This document shows, piece by piece, positions 44,963 to 54,961 of a stretch of DNA of 64,000 nt. The notes beneath the pieces were generated by a model that had not been told where the DNA came from, did no database searches, and saw only the letters and a program-made list of their open reading frames with translations. Made by a program: the position numbers and the translations under genes. The stretch's first letter is position 1; every line of letters begins with the position of its first letter. Origin of the DNA: an uncultured Acidobacteriia bacterium (GTDB lineage: Bacteria; Acidobacteriota; Terriglobia; Bryobacterales; Bryobacteraceae). The stretch is from the NCBI GenBank assembly GCA_903875575.1, contig CAIQWJ010000019.1, positions 1-64,000 on the forward strand. Reading direction: 5' to 3'.

Positions 44963-45478
44963 ATGGGTGAAACTCCGTCGATGTTTGGCCCACCGGATTC
45001 CCTGCCAGAAACTGGTTCACGTGCTGGTCATGGGCAGTCCGCTGCATCACAGGCTGCTCGTATGGCGGGCAAGACGGCAGGAGTGCCTTCAGGCGAGGCA
45101 GTTCCCATGGCGCAGCCCGAAATACCAGATAAACTTTACTTCCGTATTGGCGAGGTCAGTCAATTGGTGGGGGTGGAAGCGTATGTGCTTCGTTACTGGG
45201 AGTCGGAGTTTCCCGGGTTGTCTCCGCGCAAGTCGTCCAGTGGACAGAGGATGTTTCGGCGCAAAGACGTTGAACTCCTGCTCCGCATCAAGCATTTGCT
45301 GTACGGGCAGAAGTTTACGATTGAGGGCGCACGCAAAGCGCTCGCCGATAAAAACAAAGCTCTAGATGTACGAAAAAGTACACCTGTGCGGCAGGCGCGG
45401 CAGACCGATCTCTTTGGTTCTAATCCCTTGCCGGAGATCCGCAAGCAGTTGTCTGAGATCCTCGCTTTGCTCTCTTAA
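44963..45478 (+). CDS. MerR-family transcriptional regulator
   Basis: A 171-residue protein. After a flexible Ser/Ala-rich N-terminus of about 50 residues comes [31 protein letters not shown], the MerR helix-turn-helix, then the wing [37 protein letters not shown] short C-terminal helix follows and no ligand domain or metal cysteines are present, so the inducer is unknown. Start not certain: no strong ribosome site. Confidence 0.88.
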   Translation: MGETPSMFGPPDSLPETGSRAGHGQSAASQAARMAGKTAGVPSGEAVPMAQPEIPDKLYFRIGEVSQLVGVEAYVLRYWESEFPGLSPRKSSSGQRMFRRKDVELLLRIKHLLYGQKFTIEGARKALADKNKALDVRKSTPVRQARQTDLFGSNPLPEIRKQLSEILALLS

Positions 45479-45495
45479 CTCTCTGCTCTCGAAAC

Positions 45496-46458
45496 CTAGA
45501 GCATCGCTGGGTCTGTCGGCTGGCTTCCCACAATTAGACCGTAGATCCGATCCAGATCTTCATCGGAATAATACTCGAGTTCGATCAGACCCTTTCCTTT
45601 ACCTTTTTCCATAATCCGGACCCGCGTTCCGAGCACTCTCTCTAACTCATTGATAGCTGCCCGAACATTGGGGTCTACCGGCTTCGGCTCCACCTTCTTT
45701 ATAACAATCTCATCGCCAGCCTCTTTGGGCGGCTTGGTATATTCCTCGATCTGGCGGACTGACCAGCCATCCGCTATACAGCGCTTCGCAATCTCTCTTT
45801 GTTGCGCTTCATTGGGGAGTTTGAGTAGAGCCCGTGCGTGCCCCGGCGTGAGTTTGCGTGCCGACACGAGTTCCCGCACATCAACCGGGAGCTGCAACAG
45901 ACGGATCGAATTGGTCACCGTGGCGCGGTCTTTGCCCGTTTTCTGCCCGATCTCTTCGTGGCTCAGGGAAAGCTCGGCCGCCATCCGTTCGAAGGCGATC
46001 GCCAGTTCGATCGGGTTGAGATCCTCCCGCTGGATGTTCTCAACAATCGCCAGTTCCAGAACCTTTTGATCATCGGCCTCTCTCACGATGATCGGAACCT
46101 GCGCCAGTCCAGCCAGGCTGGCCGCCCTCCATCGGCGCTCGCCAGCGATGATTTGAAACTCGCCCACCGCCACTCGCCGGACAAGGATTGGCTGGATGAT
46201 CCCTTCGCGCTCAATGGACTGCGCCAATTCGAGCAAAGCGTCCTGGTCGAACTCACGCCGCGGTTGGTTGGGATTGGGGGCTACCGCCTTGATATCCGTC
46301 AGAATGACGTTCCCGTCTGCCGGTGGTTCAGGTCTCGCTGGAACTGGAGCATTGGCATTGCCGGGAGTATTGCCACGGGAGGGTAACAGGGAGTGAAGTC
46401 CCTTCCCTAAAGCCTTCTTTGGTTCAATTACCGGCTTGCGCTGTTCGCTTGTGCTCAT
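45496..46458 (-). CDS. parB: Chromosome partitioning protein ParB
   Basis: A 320-residue CTP-dependent clamp protein that loads at parS. The N-terminal motif KALGKGLHSLLP, the ParB/sulfiredoxin box IVRRVAVGEFQIIAGERRWRAASLAGL, ENIQREDLNPIELA, and a helix-turn-helix (SHEEIGQKTGKDRATVTNSIRLLQLP) are all present. The C-terminal dimerisation region ends the protein. Its start lies 35 bases inside parA, with AGGAAG upstream. Confidence 0.96.
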   Translation of the reverse strand: MSTSEQRKPVIEPKKALGKGLHSLLPSRGNTPGNANAPVPARPEPPADGNVILTDIKAVAPNPNQPRREFDQDALLELAQSIEREGIIQPILVRRVAVGEFQIIAGERRWRAASLAGLAQVPIIVREADDQKVLELAIVENIQREDLNPIELAIAFERMAAELSLSHEEIGQKTGKDRATVTNSIRLLQLPVDVRELVSARKLTPGHARALLKLPNEAQQREIAKRCIADGWSVRQIEEYTKPPKEAGDEIVIKKVEPKPVDPNVRAAINELERVLGTRVRIMEKGKGKGLIELEYYSDEDLDRIYGLIVGSQPTDPAML

Positions 46459-47212
46459 TGGTCAGAACTTCCTTAGCAAGTTGGATGTAGGCCTCAGATC
46501 CACGGGACCCTGGGTCATAGGCAAGAATTGATTTTCCGTGGCTGGGTGCCTCCGCCAAACGGATGTTACGAGGAATTACCGTCTTGAATACGTCCTCACC
46601 GAAGAATTCGCGCAAATCCGCCGCCACTTGTCTTGCCAGATTCGTGCGGTCGTCAAACATGGTTAGGAGAATACCCTCGATGTTCAGCGGGTGTCCGAAC
46701 GACTCCCGAATGCGATCAATCGTATCCATGAGTTCGGAAACACCCTCCAGCGCGAAAAACTCGCACTGAATGGGTACCAAAACCGAATCAGCCGCCATAA
46801 GGGCATTCAATGTGAGTAGATCCAGTGCCGGGGGGCAGTCAATCAGGATGTAGTCATAGCGATCCCGGACTTGATCCAGGCGATGGCGCAGGATTCGCTC
46901 GCGATCATCCACATTGACCAGTTCCAAATTGACGCCAATCAGGTTCTTATCGGCTGGCAGAACATCCAAACCCTCCATACTGGTGTGGCAAATGGCATGT
47001 TCGACCTCCTTTCCATCTATGAGGACATCATAGATGGTCGCCAAATCGGGCGTCTTCTGGATTCCAAGGCCGCTGGTAGTGTTTCCCTGCGGATCAGCGT
47101 CAATCAAAAGTACTTTGACATCGCTGACGGCAAGGGCAGCCCCGAGATTTATGGTTGTGGTGGTCTTGCCCACACCACCCTTCTGATTAGTTATTGCTAT
47201 GACTCGACTCAC
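46424..47212 (-). CDS. parA: Chromosome partitioning ATPase ParA/Soj
   Basis: About 262 residues. The deviant Walker A is IAITNQKGGVGKTTTTINLG, and DYILIDCPPALDLLT is Walker B. The GTG start giving MSRVIAITNQ was chosen because ParA proteins begin directly at this strand; an ATG ten codons earlier would sit at the edge of a parS site. It is the first gene of parA-parB, and its promoter region contains two parS sites. Confidence 0.95.
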   Translation of the reverse strand: MSRVIAITNQKGGVGKTTTTINLGAALAVSDVKVLLIDADPQGNTTSGLGIQKTPDLATIYDVLIDGKEVEHAICHTSMEGLDVLPADKNLIGVNLELVNVDDRERILRHRLDQVRDRYDYILIDCPPALDLLTLNALMAADSVLVPIQCEFFALEGVSELMDTIDRIRESFGHPLNIEGILLTMFDDRTNLARQVAADLREFFGEDVFKTVIPRNIRLAEAPSHGKSILAYDPGSRGSEAYIQLAKEVLTNEHKRTAQAGN

Positions 47213-47241
47213 GCTCAGATGTACTCTAACACAGCTTCTCA

Positions 47242-47257
47242 TGTTTCACGTGAAACA
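47242..47257. promoter_or_regulatory. parS site 1
   Basis: The sequence TGTTTCACGTGAAACA is a perfect 16-bp palindrome equal to the widely conserved bacterial parS. It lies directly upstream of parA, so ParB bound here could also repress the operon. Confidence 0.95.
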
Positions 47258-47270
47258 TGCACGGTAAGTA

Positions 47271-47286
47271 TGTTTCACGTGAAACA
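47271..47286. promoter_or_regulatory. parS site 2
   Basis: A second identical TGTTTCACGTGAAACA, 29 bases from the first (start to start), in the parA-mnmG gap. Confidence 0.95.
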
Positions 47287-47382
47287 TTCCACCGAAACCA
47301 ACTCCACGAAACACTAAAACACCCCAAAACAGCGTTTTTACAGGCCAAGTATCTAAATTGGCTTCGCTTTGCAATTTTGATT

Positions 47383-49182
47383 TTAGCCCCTGGACGCCAG
47401 ATTCATATACACATCCAGGAGCGCAACTGCCGCTGGAGTCACCCCTGGAATGCGAGCCGCCTGCCCCAATGTCGCTGGCCGTACCCGCTCCAGTTTCTCG
47501 CCCACCTCCCGTGAGATACCGGGGATGCCCACAAACCGCATCGTCACCGGGATCGCGCGCGTATCCGAACTCTGCATCCGCTCGATCTGACGACGCTGTT
47601 GATCCAGATACCCGGCATACTTTACCTCCGTCTCCACGGTCATCAGTACCCCGCGCTCCGGCTTGGCCCCCAGAAACTCGGTAATCCATGGCAAATGCTC
47701 ACCAATCCGGTTCTCTGGCCTTCGAAGGGCCGCTGCCCGTGGATTATTCTGCATCTCTCCAAGCAAACGATGCACCTGGGCCTGCTTCGCCACGAAAAAC
47801 TCCCGCCGTTCCTGTGTTGCCAGCCCAATATCCATCGAAATCGGCGTGAGGCGCTCGTCGGCATTGTCAATCCGCAACCGCAACCGATATTCCGCCCTCG
47901 ACGTGAACATCCGATACGGTTCGTCGGTCCCCTTGGTAATCAGATCGTCAATCATGATCCCGATATAGCCCTCGGACCGTGGAATGATCACAGGAGCCTG
48001 TCCCATCACTGTCCGGGCCGCGTTAATTCCAGCCATCAGTCCCTGCCCTGCTGCTTCCTCGTACCCAGAAGTGCCATTGATCTGGCCGGCAAGGAACAAC
48101 CCAGGCAGTTTCCGTACTTCCAGACGATGATCCAGTTCTCGTGCGTCCACCGCATCGTACTCAATCGCATAGCCCGGACGGATCATTTCCGCCTGCTCCA
48201 GCCCCGGAATCGACGCAATCACCGCCGCCTGCACATCAATCGGCATGCTCGTCGACATCCCATTCACGTAAATCTCGTTCGTATCCAGCCCTTCCGGCTC
48301 CAAAAAGATCTGGTGAGCCGTCTTATCGGGGAATTTGACGAACTTATCCTCTATAGATGGGCAGTACCGTGGGCCGATTCCCTCAATCTGACCGCTATAA
48401 AGCGGTGATCGCCCGATACTCTCTCGTATGATGCGCGCCGTCTCGTCCGTCGTACGTCCCAGAAAACACTGGATCTGGCTGCGCTCAATCTTGTCGGTCA
48501 GGAATGAGAATGGCGTCGGCTCCACATCACCAGACTGGGGTTCAAACTTTGACCAATCAATGGAGCGCGCGTCCAACCGCGGTGGCGTACCCGTCTTCAG
48601 CCGTGTCCAGCCAAGTCCCAAACTGCGGATCTGGTCCGCCAACACCACAGACGGAGCTTCTCCATTGCGCCCACACTCAAACTTACGCTCGCCGATATGC
48701 GCCAAACCATTCAGGAACGTCCCTGTCGTGATAATGACGGCGTTGCTGTGAATACTGCGGCCATCCACTAGTTGCACACCGCGAACACGCCCATCCTCGA
48801 TCCGCAACCCGGCGACCTCAGCCTGCTTGATTCGAAGATTCGGCTCCCGCTCCAAGACTTCCTTCATGCGGATTCGATATTGTTTCTTATCGCACTGGGC
48901 ACGAGGCGACCAAACCGCAGGCCCGCGACTCGTGTTCAGCAGTCGGAACTGTATCCCAACGGCATCCGCAACCTCCCCCATCACTCCACCGAGGGCATCA
49001 ATCTCCCGAACCAGGTGCCCCTTGGCAATACCCCCAATCGCCGGATTACAGGACATCTGCGCGATCAAATCCGAATTCATCGTGATCATCACGGTGCGGA
49101 GCCCCATCCGGGCGCAGGCCCGCGATGCCTCGCAACCCGCGTGACCCCCACCGATAACGACTATGTCGAACGTCTGATCCAT
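47383..49182 (-). CDS. mnmG: tRNA uridine-5-carboxymethylaminomethyl modification enzyme MnmG (GidA)
   Basis: A 599-residue FAD protein that, with MnmE, modifies the wobble uridine of several tRNAs. The N-terminus [22 protein letters not shown] binds FAD, followed by [24 protein letters not shown] and [13 protein letters not shown]. The C-terminus [22 protein letters not shown] is the GidA signature. Slightly shorter than the E. coli protein, still full length. The usual partner rsmG is absent between it and parA. Confidence 0.96.
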   Translation of the reverse strand: MDQTFDIVVIGGGHAGCEASRACARMGLRTVMITMNSDLIAQMSCNPAIGGIAKGHLVREIDALGGVMGEVADAVGIQFRLLNTSRGPAVWSPRAQCDKKQYRIRMKEVLEREPNLRIKQAEVAGLRIEDGRVRGVQLVDGRSIHSNAVIITTGTFLNGLAHIGERKFECGRNGEAPSVVLADQIRSLGLGWTRLKTGTPPRLDARSIDWSKFEPQSGDVEPTPFSFLTDKIERSQIQCFLGRTTDETARIIRESIGRSPLYSGQIEGIGPRYCPSIEDKFVKFPDKTAHQIFLEPEGLDTNEIYVNGMSTSMPIDVQAAVIASIPGLEQAEMIRPGYAIEYDAVDARELDHRLEVRKLPGLFLAGQINGTSGYEEAAGQGLMAGINAARTVMGQAPVIIPRSEGYIGIMIDDLITKGTDEPYRMFTSRAEYRLRLRIDNADERLTPISMDIGLATQERREFFVAKQAQVHRLLGEMQNNPRAAALRRPENRIGEHLPWITEFLGAKPERGVLMTVETEVKYAGYLDQQRRQIERMQSSDTRAIPVTMRFVGIPGISREVGEKLERVRPATLGQAARIPGVTPAAVALLDVYMNLASRG

Positions 49183-49241
49183 GTTGTTTGCTCGTCCCGC
49201 CGTACAGGCAATAAGCTACCATTGTAACCGGGCAAACCAAA

Positions 49242-50450
49242 GTGAAAGTACTCGTTATTGGCGGCGGCGGCCGCGAACATGCATTAGCCTGGCGACTGCG
49301 CCAGTCTCCTTCCGTAACGGAAGTCCACGTGACTCCCGGGAATCCCGGCATCGAATCCGTAGGAACCTGTCACGCAAAATCGGATTATGTGCAAATAGTC
49401 CAGTCCCTGGGCATTGACCTCACCGTTGTGGGGCCCGAGGCCCCGCTCGTGGCTGGCGTTGTCGACAAATTCCGCTCCCTCGGCCTTCCCATTGTCGGCC
49501 CAACCGCAGAAAATGCCGCCCTCGAAGGCAGTAAGGTTCACTCCAAACGGTTCATGGAGCGCATCGGAGTCCCCACTGCCCGTTTCGCGGCCGTCACCAC
49601 TGAAACTGAAGCACGCGACGCCCTGCGTCAATTCCTCCTGCCCGTAGTCCTGAAAACCGACGGCCTCGCCGCTGGCAAGGGCGTCATCATCGCTCAAACC
49701 AAGCAGGAGGCTGAAGCCGCACTCTCCACCCTCGCTTTCCCCATGGTGATTGAGGAATTCCTCGAAGGCGAAGAGGTCAGTTTCATCGTCCTCTGCGATG
49801 GCAAGCGCGGCGTCCCGCTCGAGCCGTCCCAGGACCATAAGCGGATCTTCGATGGCGACCAGGGCCCCAACACCGGCGGCATGGGTGCCTACTCCGACTC
49901 ACGCATTATGGGCTCCGCCATGCGCCAGCAAGTCATGGACACCATCATTGAGCCCGTCGTAAAAGCCACCGCCTTCAGCGGCTTTCTCTATGCAGGCCTG
50001 ATGATGACCCCACAAGGGCCAAGCGTCCTCGAATTCAACGTCCGCATGGGCGACCCGGAGACCCAACCACTCATGATGCGTCTCGAAAGCGACTGGGGTG
50101 TCGCTCTGATGGCAGCAGCCCAGGGCGAACTGAAGCCCGAACTACTGCAATGGTCCCCTGAGCCTTCTATATGTGTAGTGATGGCTGCCGCCGGCTATCC
50201 CGGCGCATCACAAACCGGGCAAACAATCTCCGGCCTCAACGACGTCCCCAACGGCGCGGTCGTCTTCCATGCAGGCACCAAACGAGTCGGTGACGACATC
50301 GTCACCGCCGGAGGCCGCGTCCTCGGCGTCACGTCTAGCGGCGTCGATCTCCAGGATAGTATTGATCGAGTCTACGCCGCCGTCGACCGCATCCATTTCG
50401 AAGGCGCGCAGTATCGTCGCGATATCGGAGCCAAAGGCCTCCTGAAATAG
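49242..50450 (+). CDS. purD: Phosphoribosylamine-glycine ligase
   Basis: A 402-residue ATP-grasp enzyme of purine synthesis (GAR synthetase). [78 protein letters not shown] and [19 protein letters not shown] are diagnostic. The start is GTG. It is divergent from mnmG with 59 bases between and is followed by tRNA-Arg(CCT). Confidence 0.97.
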   Translation: MKVLVIGGGGREHALAWRLRQSPSVTEVHVTPGNPGIESVGTCHAKSDYVQIVQSLGIDLTVVGPEAPLVAGVVDKFRSLGLPIVGPTAENAALEGSKVHSKRFMERIGVPTARFAAVTTETEARDALRQFLLPVVLKTDGLAAGKGVIIAQTKQEAEAALSTLAFPMVIEEFLEGEEVSFIVLCDGKRGVPLEPSQDHKRIFDGDQGPNTGGMGAYSDSRIMGSAMRQQVMDTIIEPVVKATAFSGFLYAGLMMTPQGPSVLEFNVRMGDPETQPLMMRLESDWGVALMAAAQGELKPELLQWSPEPSICVVMAAAGYPGASQTGQTISGLNDVPNGAVVFHAGTKRVGDDIVTAGGRVLGVTSSGVDLQDSIDRVYAAVDRIHFEGAQYRRDIGAKGLLK

Positions 50451-50479
50451 AAAACAAGACGCTACAATAGTGAAAGTGC

Positions 50480-50556
50480 GGGCACGTAGCTCAGATGGAT
50501 AGAGCGGTCGCCTCCTAAGCGGCAGGTCGGCAGTTCGAATCTGCCCGTGCCCACCA
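50480..50556 (+). tRNA. tRNA-Arg (anticodon CCT)
   Basis: A 77-nt cloverleaf with encoded CCA. The acceptor GGGCACG pairs with CGTGCCC, the anticodon loop CTCCTAA gives CCT and reads AGG. No duplicated 3' end is visible nearby, so no element is inserted here. Confidence 0.97.
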
Positions 50557-50659
50557 GTACTCCCGCCCTGTATTCGCCCGCGACGCCGTTATATAATACA
50601 AAGATAGTTTTCATTCTGGTCCGGGACGAATTACCGGGCCGTCCGGACAGTCAACTCTT

Positions 50660-52273
50660 ATGTTTGGAACACCGTTGCCCGCACTACTCGTCGCTTCCAC
50701 CCTCACGAAACTCTCGCGCGGAATGTTTGACGACACCTTCGCCGGTATCCACCAGCTAGCCTGGTTCGACTGGGCGATTCTCCTTCCCTACTTCGGTATC
50801 CTCTGCATCCTCTCCATGTACGGGATGCATCGCTTCGATACTATCCACACCTATTTCAAACACCGCAAGAAGGCCACCACAGCCGAACCACCACAAAAAT
50901 TTGCCGAGCTCCCGAAGGTCACCATCCAGCTTCCGCTCTATAACGAACGCTACGTTCTGGAGCGCCTGATCGACGAAGTGGTGAAGATCGAATACCCAAA
51001 AGAGTTACTTCAGATTCAGGTCCTCGACGATTCCACCGACGACACACACTCGTTCGCCGAAGCCCTGTGCGAACGCTACAGGAACATCGGTCATCCCATC
51101 GTCTATCTGCACCGCACCAATCGCGAAGGCTTCAAAGCCGGCGCGCTTCAGGAAGGTCTCAAGAGCGCAACCGGCGAGTTCGTCGCCGTATTCGATGCCG
51201 ATTTCATCCCGCCGGTCGATTTCCTGCTCCGCACCATTCACCACTTCGCCGATCCCAAAGTCGGCGTTGTGCAGACCCGCTGGAGCTACCTCAATAAAGG
51301 TTTCAACTTCCTGACAGAAGTGGAAGCAATCCTGCTCGATGGCCATTTCATCCTCGAACACGGGGCCCGCTCCCGCGCCGGCTACTTCTTCAACTTCAAC
51401 GGCACCGCCGGCATTTTGCGCCGCACCATGATTGACGACGCTGGCGGCTGGCAGCACGATACGCTCACCGAAGATTCCGATCTCAGCTATCGCGCGCAGT
51501 TAAAGGGATGGAGATTTGTCTACCTCCCGTTTGTCGATTGCCCGTCCGAACTTCCTGTGGAAGTCCACGGTTTTCAGGTACAGCAGTTCCGCTGGGCGAA
51601 GGGACTCACGCAGTGCGCGAAGAAACTTCTGCCGGGAATCCTGCGCTCCAATATTCCATTCCGCGTCAAAGCCGAAGCCTTCATGCACCTGACGCCGAAT
51701 ATCTCTTACCCGCTGATGATCGTTGTCTCAGCGCTGATGCTGCCGGTCATGATCGTGCGCTTCTATATGGGTATCTGGCAGATGCTGCTCCTCGATCTGC
51801 CGCTCATCGTTGCCTCGTTCCTTTCCCTTTCCGCTTTCTACGTCATCTCGCAACGTGAGCTGAATCCAAAGACCTGGAAACGCAGCTTTTTCTTCATGCC
51901 GATGCTCATGGCGGTCGGCGTGGGCCTGACGATCATCAATACCCGCGCAGTCCTGGAAGCCCTGTTCGGCGTGCAGAGCGGTTTCGTCCGCACTCCGAAG
52001 TACGCTATCGAAGGCACCCAACAGAAACGCATGGCCGTGAAGAAGTACAAGAGCCGCAGCGGCTGGCTGCCCTACTTTGAACTGGCCTTCGGCACATATT
52101 TCCTGTACATGTGCATCTTCGCCATATCCACCTACAACTTCCTGTCACTGCCCTTCCTGTCGCTGTTCGTCGGTGGTTACTATTGGGCGGGCTTCGGCAC
52201 TCTGTATCAGGAACATCAGGACCGCATGCGCCATAACCGCCAACAGAAACTGGTTTTCGAAACCGCGCAGTAA
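50660..52273 (+). CDS. Family 2 glycosyltransferase, cellulose/mannan-synthase-like
   Basis: A 537-residue membrane glycosyltransferase. One N-terminal helix (ILLPYFGILCILSMYGM) precedes the catalytic domain with LPKVTIQLPLYNERYVLERLID, LDDSTDDT, AVFDADFIP (DxD), TLTEDSDLSYR and QQFRWAKG (QxxRW), as in processive beta-glycan synthases. Several C-terminal helices form a channel-like part. A second Met at 50723 could be the true start. The product is probably an extracellular polysaccharide. A PLP-enzyme gene follows after 12 bases. Confidence 0.92.
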   Translation: MFGTPLPALLVASTLTKLSRGMFDDTFAGIHQLAWFDWAILLPYFGILCILSMYGMHRFDTIHTYFKHRKKATTAEPPQKFAELPKVTIQLPLYNERYVLERLIDEVVKIEYPKELLQIQVLDDSTDDTHSFAEALCERYRNIGHPIVYLHRTNREGFKAGALQEGLKSATGEFVAVFDADFIPPVDFLLRTIHHFADPKVGVVQTRWSYLNKGFNFLTEVEAILLDGHFILEHGARSRAGYFFNFNGTAGILRRTMIDDAGGWQHDTLTEDSDLSYRAQLKGWRFVYLPFVDCPSELPVEVHGFQVQQFRWAKGLTQCAKKLLPGILRSNIPFRVKAEAFMHLTPNISYPLMIVVSALMLPVMIVRFYMGIWQMLLLDLPLIVASFLSLSAFYVISQRELNPKTWKRSFFFMPMLMAVGVGLTIINTRAVLEALFGVQSGFVRTPKYAIEGTQQKRMAVKKYKSRSGWLPYFELAFGTYFLYMCIFAISTYNFLSLPFLSLFVGGYYWAGFGTLYQEHQDRMRHNRQQKLVFETAQ

Positions 52274-52285
52274 CGCTCAGCCGGC

Positions 52286-53239
52286 ATGACCCACGTTATT
52301 ACTCCGGAGATGATCCGCGAGGCGGCGGATCGTATCCGTCCTCTGGCTCGCCGAACGCCCGTCATGACGTCACGCAGCATCGACGACCGGGCGGGGGTCA
52401 GTCTCTTCCTCAAGTGCGAAAACTTTCAGCGCGGCGGTGCGTTCAAAATCCGCGGTGCAGCCAACCTGATCCTCGCCCTCACACCCGAAGAGCGGACACG
52501 GGGCGTGGTGGCATTTTCGTCCGGGAACCACGCGCAGGCCGTTGCGGTCGCCGCCGAATACGTCGGTATGTCGGCCACCATCGTGATGCCGGAAGACGCG
52601 CCGCAATCCAAGATGGAGCCAACGCGCGCTCTCGGTGCGCGCATCATCACCTACAACCGCTTCACGGAAGACCGCGAGAAGATCGCGGCCTCAGTCATGG
52701 TTGAAACCGGCGGTGTCCTTGCTCCCCCCTACGATCACCCGATGATCATGGCAGGCCAGGGAACCTCCGTGCTCGAACTCCTCGAAGACGTACCCGACCT
52801 CGATGCCATTCTGACGCCCCTCGGCGGCGGTGGTCTCACCTCCGGAGCTTCCGTAATTGCGAAGTCCATCAACCCCGACATTCGTTTTTTCGGTGTGGAG
52901 CCGGAACTTGCCAATGATGTCTGGCAGTCGCTGAAAAAAGGCGAACGAGTGACCATCGCCTCCCCCGACACCGCCGCAGACGGCCTCCGCACCCTCTCGC
53001 CGGGCAAACTCACCTTCCCCATCCTGCAAGAGAACCTGGAGAGCGTTCTGCTGGTCACGGAAGAGGAAATCCGGGCGGCGGTCAGATTTCTGCTGGAGCG
53101 CGTCAAGATAGTCGTGGAACCGAGCGGCGCGGTCGGAGTGGCAGCGGCCATGTTCGGAAAACTCCCGGCGGGAATTCGCCGCGCCGGAATCGTTCTCTCA
53201 GGCGGAAACATTGATCCCGCGTACCTGAAGTCTCTCTAG
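52286..53239 (+). CDS. PLP-dependent threonine/serine dehydratase-like protein
   Basis: A 317-residue fold-type II PLP enzyme. The lysine for PLP lies in GGAFKIRGAANLI, the phosphate-binding loop is LGGGGLTSG, and ENFQRGG and SSGNHAQAVAVAAEY are conserved. The regulatory ACT domain of biosynthetic IlvA is lacking, so a catabolic threonine dehydratase or a serine racemase is more likely. It is co-directional with the glycosyltransferase, with no obvious functional link. Confidence 0.9.
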   Translation: MTHVITPEMIREAADRIRPLARRTPVMTSRSIDDRAGVSLFLKCENFQRGGAFKIRGAANLILALTPEERTRGVVAFSSGNHAQAVAVAAEYVGMSATIVMPEDAPQSKMEPTRALGARIITYNRFTEDREKIAASVMVETGGVLAPPYDHPMIMAGQGTSVLELLEDVPDLDAILTPLGGGGLTSGASVIAKSINPDIRFFGVEPELANDVWQSLKKGERVTIASPDTAADGLRTLSPGKLTFPILQENLESVLLVTEEEIRAAVRFLLERVKIVVEPSGAVGVAAAMFGKLPAGIRRAGIVLSGGNIDPAYLKSL

Positions 53240-53349
53240 CGAAGCGGTCGAACCAGGAAAACCTCGTCCGAATTCGCGTACGGATGCCGTTGCGCCCCTT
53301 CTGGATTCCCTCAGAGCCGTCGTACGGTTACAATTCATTTGAGGTTACC

Positions 53350-53949
53350 GTGAAACACTCTTTGCTGGGCAATTGTTTGTTGACGGGAAACAGCGCGTTG
53401 GTATCTGGCAGTCATTCACAATCCGAAGGCAGGCGCTTCGCGCGAGTACGGATGCTGTTGCCTATGGCCGGGTTGCTGGCCGCAGCCAGCGCGTTTGGCC
53501 TTGATCCGGCGTACCAGCCGCTCACTCTTTACAAGGGCTCCTGGCTCGTAACGCCGAAGACTCAATCCACGCCGTCCACCGACCTGTTACGGAACGATTG
53601 CGCCATGGCGGGCAGATTCTTTGCCTGCCAGCAAACCGTAAACGGTAAGCCGGGTTCTCTCCTCGTTATTGTTCCGGCCAGCAAGCCGGGCGACTACTAC
53701 ACGCAGACCGTGCAGCAGGAAGGCTGGGCGAATGGCCGAGGGGCACTCCACATTGACGGAAATGTATGGACGTATTCCGGAAAGTCGGAAGAAAACGGGA
53801 AAACGACCTGGCAAAAGACCACAAACCTGTTTACAGGCCGGGATCGCATTCACTATGAGGTATCTGTGTCGCAGGATGGTGTCAACTGGACAGTGACGGC
53901 AGCCGGGGATGAAGTCCGCACGTCGCGCACGACCCCGCCTGGAAAGTAG
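53350..53949 (+). CDS. Exported small protein of unknown function
   Basis: About 199 residues from a GTG with GAGG five bases upstream; a Met at 53452 (MLLPMAGLLAAASAFG) gives a better Sec signal, so either the N-terminus is long or translation starts there. The mature part (PLTLYKGSWLVTPK, NDCAMAGRFFACQQTVNGKPGSLL, TWQKTTNLFTGRDRIHYEVSVSQDG) is beta-rich with two cysteines, similar in feel to DUF1579-type lipocalin-like proteins. No firm family. Confidence 0.6.
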   Translation: MKHSLLGNCLLTGNSALVSGSHSQSEGRRFARVRMLLPMAGLLAAASAFGLDPAYQPLTLYKGSWLVTPKTQSTPSTDLLRNDCAMAGRFFACQQTVNGKPGSLLVIVPASKPGDYYTQTVQQEGWANGRGALHIDGNVWTYSGKSEENGKTTWQKTTNLFTGRDRIHYEVSVSQDGVNWTVTAAGDEVRTSRTTPPGK

Positions 53950-53996
53950 CTTCATGGCCGGCGAGATGACGCGGGGATACCATCTATACATACGCG

Positions 53997-54896
53997 ATGA
54001 CGACTCTGACGAACAAAATCTCCTGCGTGGTGGAAGCTCACAATCTGGTGGGCGAGGGGCCTTTGTGGCACCCGGAATCGGAGTGTGTTTTCTGGACCGA
54101 TATCAATGGGTTTAAGATCTGGCGGTACTCGCCGGCTACGGGCGAGACGGCGGCGTGGAGTTTTTCTGAGCCAGTTTGTTCACTATCGCTGACTACGGAC
54201 CCGGAGCGATTGCTCGTTGCGCTGGGATCTGCGGTCATCATCTGGCGGCCGGAGACCGATGAACGGAGACCGTTCGCGCGGCCGGAGCCGAACATCCCGG
54301 CGAATCGGATGAATGATGGGGCCACGGATCCATCTGGTTATTTCTGGGTGGGGAGCATGGCTAACAATGTCGGCCAGAACGGCGAGGACGTGCATGCCGG
54401 GGGGTTCACGGGATCATTGTTTCGCGTGGCGCCGGATGGTTCGGTGACGGTGTGGGATGACGGGTTTGGGATTACGAACACGCTGGAGTGGAGCCCGGAC
54501 CGGAAGACCTTTTACTGCGGTTGCTCGGTGAAGAACGTAATTTATGCTTACGACTTCGATGAGGCGACGCATTCGATCCGCAATCGGCGGGTGTTTTTTG
54601 AGGGGGCGGAGCGCGGGTTGCCGGATGGGTCTGCTATGGATGCTGACGGGTGGCTTTGGAATTGCCGGTTCTTTGGAAAGTGCATCCTGGGGGTGTCGCC
54701 CGCCGGCGTGATTGAGCGGGTGATTGAGATGCCGGTATCGAATATTACAAACTGCGTGTTCGGGGGGAAGGACCTGAAGACGCTTTATGTGACTACGGCG
54801 TCGATGAACTCCAGCGGGGAGCCCCTGGCGGGGAGTTTGTTTGCTGTGGAGATGGAGACGGGTGGGTTGGTGGGCTCGAGGTTCCTTGTGAGTTAG
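53997..54896 (+). CDS. SMP-30/gluconolactonase-family protein
   Basis: A 299-residue six-bladed beta-propeller. The metal ligands are Glu in GEGPLWHPE, Asn in NRMNDGATDPSGYFWVGSM, Asn in TNTLEWSPD and Asp in LPDGSAMDADGWLWNCRF. Family members hydrolyse sugar or other lactones in a metal-dependent way. No signal peptide. It starts 47 bases after the preceding exported protein. Confidence 0.93.
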   Translation: MTTLTNKISCVVEAHNLVGEGPLWHPESECVFWTDINGFKIWRYSPATGETAAWSFSEPVCSLSLTTDPERLLVALGSAVIIWRPETDERRPFARPEPNIPANRMNDGATDPSGYFWVGSMANNVGQNGEDVHAGGFTGSLFRVAPDGSVTVWDDGFGITNTLEWSPDRKTFYCGCSVKNVIYAYDFDEATHSIRNRRVFFEGAERGLPDGSAMDADGWLWNCRFFGKCILGVSPAGVIERVIEMPVSNITNCVFGGKDLKTLYVTTASMNSSGEPLAGSLFAVEMETGGLVGSRFLVS

Positions 54897-54961
54897 AGGA
54901 TACGGACTTTCACACAGAGTTCACAGAGGAAGACACAGAGAACACAGAGAGAACCTTTGGC

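Noticed and set aside
47287-47382. Missing rsmG between mnmG and parA
   Set aside because: The gap is too short for a gene and carries only promoter-type sequence; rsmG is simply elsewhere or absent.
54905-54952. CACAGAG-type short repeats, considered as CRISPR or regulatory array
   Set aside because: Repeats are 7-10 bases, irregular and without unique spacers; they look like simple sequence after a gene end.
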